From: CAVYXZ01 sp965223835 | GTDB taxonomy: Bacteria > Chloroflexota > Anaerolineae > Aggregatilineales > Phototrophicaceae | Assembly: GCA_965223835.1 (NCBI GenBank) | Contig: CBDCXQ010000001.1 | Location: 2,232,001 to 2,296,000, forward strand | Direction: 5' to 3' | Length of the DNA: 64,000 bases | In this document: positions 58,824 to 64,000 of the stretch, piece by piece | How positions within the stretch are numbered: the first letter of the stretch is position 1 | Layout of the letters: every line of letters starts with the position of its first letter | The notes under the pieces: generated by a model | The model's database searches: none | What the model saw: the letters and a program-made list of their open reading frames with translations, nothing else | What the model was told of the DNA's origin: nothing | Program-made: the position numbers and the translations under genes

Positions 58824-60594
58824 ACGCCTCCTGGGGGACTTCCACCGACCCAATCATTTTCATGCGCTTTTTGCCCTTTTTCTGTTTTTCAAGCAATTTG
58901 CGTTTACGGGTAACATCGCCACCATAACACTTTGCCAGCACATCTTTCCGCATGGCCTTAACATTCGCGCGTGAAATAACCCGTTTGCCGGTGGCGGCCT
59001 GGATAGGAACGACAAACATTTGGCGTGGAATCAGTTCTTTGAGCTTGCTCACCAACCTCTGACCTTTGTGATAAGCGTCATCCCGATGCACAATTAATGC
59101 GAGTGCATCAACCGGTTCATTGTTGACCAGGACATCCAATTTGACGAGATCGCCAGTCCGGTAGTCATCGAATTGATAATCCAAGCTGGCATAACCCCGG
59201 GTAATGCTCTTGAGACGATCATAAAAATCGACAATGATTTCAGAAAGCGGAATGCGATAGTGCAAAACCACGCGTTCCGAATCCAGATATTCAGTTGTCT
59301 CATACTCCGCATGTTTCTTGATACACAAATCCATGATAGCCCCAATAAATTCCTGGGGGCTGTAAATCTGAATTTTCATCCAGGGTTCACGGATTTCTTC
59401 AATTGTACTTTCATCGGGCAATTGGGCGGGGCTGTCGATGGTTAACATCTCGCCATTGCGCTTGATAATTTGATACTCCACACTGGGTGCAGTCGCTAGA
59501 ATATCCAAATCATATTCACGCTCAAGTCGTTCTTGAACGATTTCCATATGGAATAAACCAAGAAAACCCACCCGAAAGCCAAAGTTGAGTGCCTGAGAAG
59601 TTTCTGGTTGGTAGGTGAGCGAGGCATCATTGAGTTGGAGCTTCTCCATCGCATCACGCAGATCGCTGTAATCCTCATTGTTGGTTGGATAGATTCCCGC
59701 AAAGACCATCGGCTTCGCCTGTTCATAACCGGGGAGTGGTGTTTTGGCTACTTGAGTTGCCAGGGTTACGGTATCACCAACCCGACATTCCCGCACCGTC
59801 TTGAGGCCCGTCGCAATATAACCAACTTCACCAGCGCTTAAGGACTCAATGGGCTGCATGTTGGGGGCGAAGATGCCGATTTCAACAGGCTCGAACCGGG
59901 TATTCGTAGCCATCAATTGGAGTTGGTCACGTCGGTTGAGTTTGCCGTCTACCAAACGCACATAAGCCACAACCCCTTTAAATGAATCATAATGGGTATC
60001 GAATACCAGTGCTCGCATCGGGGCATCATCGTCACCCGCCGGTGCGGGTACATCAACAATCACTTTTTCCAGAACATCCTGAACACCGATGCCACTTTTG
60101 GCCGATATCTGTAGAATTTCACTGCCGAGCACACCTAACAGTTCGCTTATCTCATTTACAATTTCATCAGGGCGAGCAGCCGGCAAGTCGATCTTGTTAA
60201 CGACTGCGACCAGTTCAAGGTCTTGTTCCAACGCCAAATAAACATTTGACAGCGTTTGTGCCTCAATACCCTGGCTGGCATCGACCACCAGGACCGCACC
60301 CTCACACGCCTGTAATGCACGACTGACTTCATAGGTGAAATCCACATGGCCGGGGGTGTCAATGAGGTTAATAATATATTCTTCGCCATTGTTGGCGACG
60401 TAATTCATGCGAACTGCGGAAGCCTTGATCGTGACTCCCCGTTCACGTTCTAAATCCATCCCATCCAGTAACTGTTCTTGCATATCCCGATCAGCAACGG
60501 TATTTGTCAGTTGCAAGAGGCGATCAGCGAGTGTGCTTTTACCATGATCGACATGGGCGATAATCGAGAAATTTCGGATATTTTCGCGTTTCAT
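58792..60594 (-). CDS. lepA: Elongation factor 4 (LepA)
   Basis: This 600-residue translational GTPase has the G1 motif AHVDHGKST, G2 in ERERGVTIKA, G3 DTPGHVDF and G4 NKID. The C-terminal LepA-specific domain (about 490-600) is present, with the family ending VEVPQEAFMALL. EF4 binds ribosomes and can back-translocate or rescue stalled complexes, especially under ionic or cold stress. Length is standard. Its 3' end overlaps the PRTase-like gene by 32 bp, tail to tail. A 52-bp gap separates it from the upstream tlyA. Confidence 0.96.
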   Translation of the reverse strand: MKRENIRNFSIIAHVDHGKSTLADRLLQLTNTVADRDMQEQLLDGMDLERERGVTIKASAVRMNYVANNGEEYIINLIDTPGHVDFTYEVSRALQACEGAVLVVDASQGIEAQTLSNVYLALEQDLELVAVVNKIDLPAARPDEIVNEISELLGVLGSEILQISAKSGIGVQDVLEKVIVDVPAPAGDDDAPMRALVFDTHYDSFKGVVAYVRLVDGKLNRRDQLQLMATNTRFEPVEIGIFAPNMQPIESLSAGEVGYIATGLKTVRECRVGDTVTLATQVAKTPLPGYEQAKPMVFAGIYPTNNEDYSDLRDAMEKLQLNDASLTYQPETSQALNFGFRVGFLGLFHMEIVQERLEREYDLDILATAPSVEYQIIKRNGEMLTIDSPAQLPDESTIEEIREPWMKIQIYSPQEFIGAIMDLCIKKHAEYETTEYLDSERVVLHYRIPLSEIIVDFYDRLKSITRGYASLDYQFDDYRTGDLVKLDVLVNNEPVDALALIVHRDDAYHKGQRLVSKLKELIPRQMFVVPIQAATGKRVISRANVKAMRKDVLAKCYGGDVTRKRKLLEKQKKGKKRMKMIGSVEVPQEAFMALLSLDDD

Positions 60595-60646
60595 AAAACC
60601 AACATGCGCCTAGTTGAATGTATTCACATTATACGAGTTTTGTTAC

Positions 60647-61423
60647 TCAGAAAATAGCGGCAATCAGACTATCAATATCAACTGGCCCCGATGGACTTCC
60701 TTGATTCAGCCACATCAAAAACTCAACGTTGCCTGCTGGGCCAGTAAGCGCGGATCTCGTCAAGCCTTTGACAAGAAAGTTCTGGCGCTGTGAAAAATCC
60801 AATACGCTACGTAATACGCGACGATGCACGGCAGTATCACGGATGACACCGCCTTTGCCGACGTCCGCTTTTCCGGCTTCAAATTGCGGTTTAATTAAAG
60901 CAATAACGTCACCTTGAGGTGTTAACCAACTCTTGACAGCGGGCAACAGTAATCGTAATGAAATGAATGAGGCGTCAATTGTGACCAGACCGACCGGCTC
61001 AGGTAATTTATCAATATAACGGGCATTGGTTCGTTCCAAAACCACGACACGATCATTCTGCCGCAGGACATAATCAAGCTGACCATATCCAACGTCAATT
61101 GCATAAATGCGGGCAGCGCCGTTTTGTAATAAGCAATCGGTAAAGCCACCAGTGCTGGCACCCACGTCAGCGCAAATCTGGCCTGACACATCATATTTGA
61201 AGTCGGCTAATGCCCCGGCCAGTTTATCACCACCACGACTGACAAATCGCTGCTTCTCTTTAACTTTGATAATCGCATCGAGTGCAATGGGTGTGCCTGG
61301 CTTGTCAACCAGTTTGCCATTCACCATGACCTCACCAGCCATAATCATGCCACGGGCCTTAGCCCGACTGGGGGCCAAGCCTTGCTCATATAACCGAATG
61401 TCCAGACGTTGTTTCTCGCGCAT
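60647..61423 (-). CDS. tlyA: TlyA-family rRNA 2'-O-methyltransferase
   Basis: This 258-residue protein has an N-terminal S4 RNA-binding domain (RLDIRLYEQGLAPSRAKARG, about 6-65) and an FtsJ-like methyltransferase domain with CADVGASTGGFTDCLLQNGA (SAM motif I), DVGYGQL and LIKPQFEAG. In mycobacteria TlyA makes 2'-O-methylcytidines in 16S and 23S rRNA, which affects capreomycin sensitivity. Older annotations call it haemolysin. It follows the protease gene by 2 bp. Confidence 0.92.
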   Translation of the reverse strand: MREKQRLDIRLYEQGLAPSRAKARGMIMAGEVMVNGKLVDKPGTPIALDAIIKVKEKQRFVSRGGDKLAGALADFKYDVSGQICADVGASTGGFTDCLLQNGAARIYAIDVGYGQLDYVLRQNDRVVVLERTNARYIDKLPEPVGLVTIDASFISLRLLLPAVKSWLTPQGDVIALIKPQFEAGKADVGKGGVIRDTAVHRRVLRSVLDFSQRQNFLVKGLTRSALTGPAGNVEFLMWLNQGSPSGPVDIDSLIAAIF

Positions 61424-61425
61424 TG

Positions 61426-63657
61426 TTAATCGCGGGTGAGGGGGATAACAAGGTCCAGTGGGTTGGGCGTTTCGGCATTAACTTCGAAGCCGTCGACAGC
61501 AACCGGCAAGTAACCATCCGTTTCAATAATGACGCTATATGGCGTTTCGTACACCAGTAATCGATCAACCTGGAACTCACCGTTACGGTCGGTTGTTGCC
61601 AGAGCGTAGACTTGATCGTCACGCCATTCAAAATCCTCGATTGAGAAATCTTCTGTAATCAAGACAAACGTAATTCCAGGAATGCCTTGTCTTGTTTCAG
61701 CATCTAAGATACGTCCGCGCAGTTGGATGCCGGTAACTTGAGCAAAGCGGTCAATTGGTAGTTGGCCGATACCCACTTCAACGGTTGTCGAGGCGAGCGG
61801 CACGTTGTTCATAAGCAAGTCCATACTATAGGTTCCGTCGGGAATGCCACTAGAGCTGTTGATGCGGACCAGAAAGTTTTCCCCTGTTGGTAAATTGTTC
61901 CAGGGCGTTGTCTGCTCAAAAAAAGGTGTGCCATCGACTGCCAGTCGCAAGGTCCACAAAGACCCCGCAGAAATCTGTTGCCAATCAAATAAACCAAATA
62001 GCGTCGAAATCGTGTTGGGTAGACTGCTGACCGGAAGCGCTTCTATCGCCCCCTCAAGGCTATTCGCGGCAGCAAAATGCGTATTGGTGAAAACCTGGGG
62101 GAGAACACCTTGTTGTGTTCCAGCTATGATGAAATCGGATGTAGCCGATAAGCGATTGTCGATATACAGTTCGAGCCGATAGGTGCCAGGGATCAAGCCG
62201 GTTGGATCCTCTACCTGAATTGTTTTCGCACCACTTTCGCCATCAAGCTCAGACCATTCACCCTGCGTTCGTATAAGTTCTGTGCCATTGAAATACCAGA
62301 TGACGGTCCAGGGGACACCTGTAGACATATTGCGGAAAATAAAACGGGCATTAGCAATGTTCCCGGCAGGCAACACAAATCCATTCCCTAATGGTGTGCC
62401 TCGATTATCAACAATGCCAAAGACGATGTCGCTGAATGTTGGCAGCGATTCAGCACCGCCCCCAATAACTAACCGTGCATTTTCGGTGGTGCGACCATCT
62501 GCAAATAATGTGAAATCATAAACCCCATTGGGCCAAGTTTGGTCACTGTTACCGATGTACCAGAGACCTCGTTCACCGCCGCTCCAGCGTACCGGCGCAA
62601 GGCTGAACGTCTGATTGGGGATACCATCAGTCGTCACACGCAGTTCGTAAATCGTTTCGGGCGTCATATTTTCATAATCAAAAAATAGAAACAGGCTGCT
62701 GCTGCCAGCCGGAAGTCGGCTGGTAATCGTGCCGGGCATTCCAGCCTCATTTACGGATGGAGAAAAGAAGAGACGTGTGAAATTTGGCACATCATTGACG
62801 AGAGACCGGGTTAATGGTTGTTGTGGTAAGTCAACCGCCAGATCCAGCGAGGCCGCACGCAGTAGTGGGCGGGCAAAATTGGATGGGCGAAGTGAATTAA
62901 TGAAGGTGCCGGTTGGAATGCATAAATCGCTATTGTTTACCAGTCCATCATCATTCGTATCTTGAATTGGTAGGCAATTGACACCAGCATCCGGGTCGCG
63001 CAAAGTGGCAGTTGTCGGTATACCCAGTAATTTACCAGACTGATTATAAGCGCCGCCGCCAGACATCGTGCCCGGAATTTCGGCTCGTGTGCGAATCCAG
63101 GCAGGTCCAGCAACACTATTCGGTTCAGTCGCAAAACCACTTACAGTTCCTCGGCGTGCAGCAACCGGATCATCACCGATTCCGGGATACCCTACGACAG
63201 TTATCGTTTCATCCAAACGAATTGTCGAGGAGTCAGCTAGTTCGACGAAGGGGAGGGCCAAAGCACCTGGCTCAATGAGACGGCCATCGAACTGCCGTGT
63301 GATTCGCAATAACGCTAGATCTAGCCCAACGTTAGCCTGGACAACCTCAGCCCGAAAGCGAGGAATGGGAGCGTCACCAATACGAGCGGAGAATGCAACA
63401 ATTAATGTGTCTCCGGGACAAGCATCATTGGGGACGGTGTTATGAGCATTAGTCAACACCAGCCCGTTGCGCTGAACAATGGTTCCAGAGCCAACACAAG
63501 TCACGATCAAATTATTGCCAGTGGTACGGGTCTGCATCACAAACACAGTTGCACGTTGGATGCGTTCAAGATCAAAGCCTGCTTCCTGAGCCACCAGGGA
63601 CGGCAGGGAACTCACACCGAGAATCAATACAATCAAAGCAACCCTTAACACGATCAA
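61426..63657 (-). CDS. Secreted S1C-type serine protease with beta domains and a carboxypeptidase-regulatory-like C-terminus
   Basis: This 743-residue protein has a signal peptide ending LPSLVAQ. The trypsin-like triad is clear: His72 in LTNAHNT, Asp113 in NVGLDLALLRI and Ser199 in PGTMSGGGAYN. A Ca-loop-like insert DTNDDGLVNNSD follows the protease fold (about residue 230). The rest is beta-rich repeat-like domains (about 280-640) and a final domain starting IQLRGRILDAETRQGIPG, typical of carboxypeptidase-regulatory or SpaA-like folds. The start is a TTG whose TTGA overlaps the previous stop, with GGAG upstream. It is likely extracellular or cell-wall associated. Substrates are unknown. Confidence 0.83.
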   Translation of the reverse strand: MIVLRVALIVLILGVSSLPSLVAQEAGFDLERIQRATVFVMQTRTTGNNLIVTCVGSGTIVQRNGLVLTNAHNTVPNDACPGDTLIVAFSARIGDAPIPRFRAEVVQANVGLDLALLRITRQFDGRLIEPGALALPFVELADSSTIRLDETITVVGYPGIGDDPVAARRGTVSGFATEPNSVAGPAWIRTRAEIPGTMSGGGAYNQSGKLLGIPTTATLRDPDAGVNCLPIQDTNDDGLVNNSDLCIPTGTFINSLRPSNFARPLLRAASLDLAVDLPQQPLTRSLVNDVPNFTRLFFSPSVNEAGMPGTITSRLPAGSSSLFLFFDYENMTPETIYELRVTTDGIPNQTFSLAPVRWSGGERGLWYIGNSDQTWPNGVYDFTLFADGRTTENARLVIGGGAESLPTFSDIVFGIVDNRGTPLGNGFVLPAGNIANARFIFRNMSTGVPWTVIWYFNGTELIRTQGEWSELDGESGAKTIQVEDPTGLIPGTYRLELYIDNRLSATSDFIIAGTQQGVLPQVFTNTHFAAANSLEGAIEALPVSSLPNTISTLFGLFDWQQISAGSLWTLRLAVDGTPFFEQTTPWNNLPTGENFLVRINSSSGIPDGTYSMDLLMNNVPLASTTVEVGIGQLPIDRFAQVTGIQLRGRILDAETRQGIPGITFVLITEDFSIEDFEWRDDQVYALATTDRNGEFQVDRLLVYETPYSVIIETDGYLPVAVDGFEVNAETPNPLDLVIPLTRD

Positions 63658-64000
63658 AATTCCAGTCTCCGTAGGAACCGCTCAAGCACTATGAGATTTT
63701 CAGCAAAGCGAGACGATTCTTCCAGAAAGGAAATAATTATTGCCTGGCCGCGGGCAATAACGAGGATGTCAATGCCTTGAACAACCACTGGAATATTTTG
63801 CAAAAAGGGGTTCACCTGAGTATTGACATAAGAGTATGTCATGGAACTTGTATCCGTACCATCAGGCAATTGGAAAATATCTTCACTAATAACGTTATAT
63901 GCGGCCAGAACCTGCGCGCGGGAGAGTGTGAGCGAGTCAAAAATATTGCGAGCACTCGTTGCTGCACTTACGGGCTGGGCTGCGACTTGCAGCGTCGTGC
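63654..64000 (-). CDS. C-terminal part of an unknown protein, cut by the window edge
   Basis: The frame enters from the right edge and ends at 63654. The visible 114 residues include SLTLSRAQVLAAYNVISEDI, SMTYSYVNTQVNPFLQNIPV and SFLEESSRFAENLIVLERFL. They resemble the last strands and helix of a LpqN-like or PsbP-like alpha/beta domain, but I do not recognise a family. Its stop overlaps the TTG start of the protease gene by 4 bp, so the two are translationally linked. Confidence 0.65.
   Translation of the reverse strand, partial: TTLQVAAQPVSAATSARNIFDSLTLSRAQVLAAYNVISEDIFQLPDGTDTSSMTYSYVNTQVNPFLQNIPVVVQGIDILVIARGQAIIISFLEESSRFAENLIVLERFLRRLEF

Overview
The window looks like a chromosome segment of a mid-GC bacterium, most probably a heterotrophic member of the Chloroflexota (Anaerolineae-like). 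This is an inference from gene content: two secreted or anchored LysM proteins with Pro/Thr linkers, CUT1 sugar transporters of the kind common in that phylum, a NifJ-type pyruvate:ferredoxin oxidoreductase, a T-box leader on valS, and multihaem cytochromes anchored by single C-terminal helices. No 16S rRNA or other marker is present to prove it.

Left part (1-11.5 kb). A minus-strand catabolic operon starts from a strong promoter at about 9.85 kb. It encodes an ArsR-type regulator with a C-terminal sensor-like domain, two CUT1 permeases, a sugar-binding protein followed by an intrinsic terminator, a second MalG-type permease, a GH2 glycosidase, a GtaA-like (DUF4965/DUF1793) protein and a sulfatase cut by the window edge. 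It looks like a locus for taking up and breaking down a sulfated or decorated glycan. No ATPase is encoded with it; a stand-alone MalK/UgpC-type ATPase lies at 55.7 kb. Next come a secreted FG-GAP/ASPIC (CRTAC1-like) protein and a CtpE-like P-type ATPase.

Middle part (14-30 kb). A fused two-domain CoA-transferase, a PcaF-like thiolase and a VOC protein form a beta-keto-acid operon. NifJ and a dihydroorotate-dehydrogenase-like protein form another, closed by a clear terminator. The most striking block is a four-gene multihaem cluster (22.9-29.6 kb) with 29 CXXCH motifs: an anchored nonahaem cytochrome, a second anchored nonahaem cytochrome, a b-type membrane cytochrome with a C-terminal cytochrome c domain, and a decahaem cytochrome made by internal duplication and carrying EF-hand-like loops. 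The second and third genes together resemble a split version of the Geobacter CbcL architecture, so a membrane quinone-to-extracellular electron conduit is a reasonable hypothesis.

The 30-40 kb block holds a second sulfatase, a peptide/opine-type ABC importer without ATPases, an enolase-superfamily dehydratase and an aldolase-SDR fusion. Three LacI-like GCAAACG motifs are scattered through it. It is probably a second sugar-acid or deoxysugar catabolic locus.

Right part (40-64 kb). This is mostly housekeeping: two LysM paralogues, MutL, an orphan histidine kinase, a HEAT mini-protein, a T-box-controlled methyltransferase-valS operon, uridine kinase, tRNA-Thr(CGT), PurH, NDH-2, a CelD-type acetyltransferase, the UgpC ATPase, a CinA with a degenerate C-terminal domain overlapping a PRTase-like gene, LepA, TlyA, and a secreted serine protease. 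Three gene remnants (at 11.6, 22.7 and 30.0 kb) were found in intergenic DNA.
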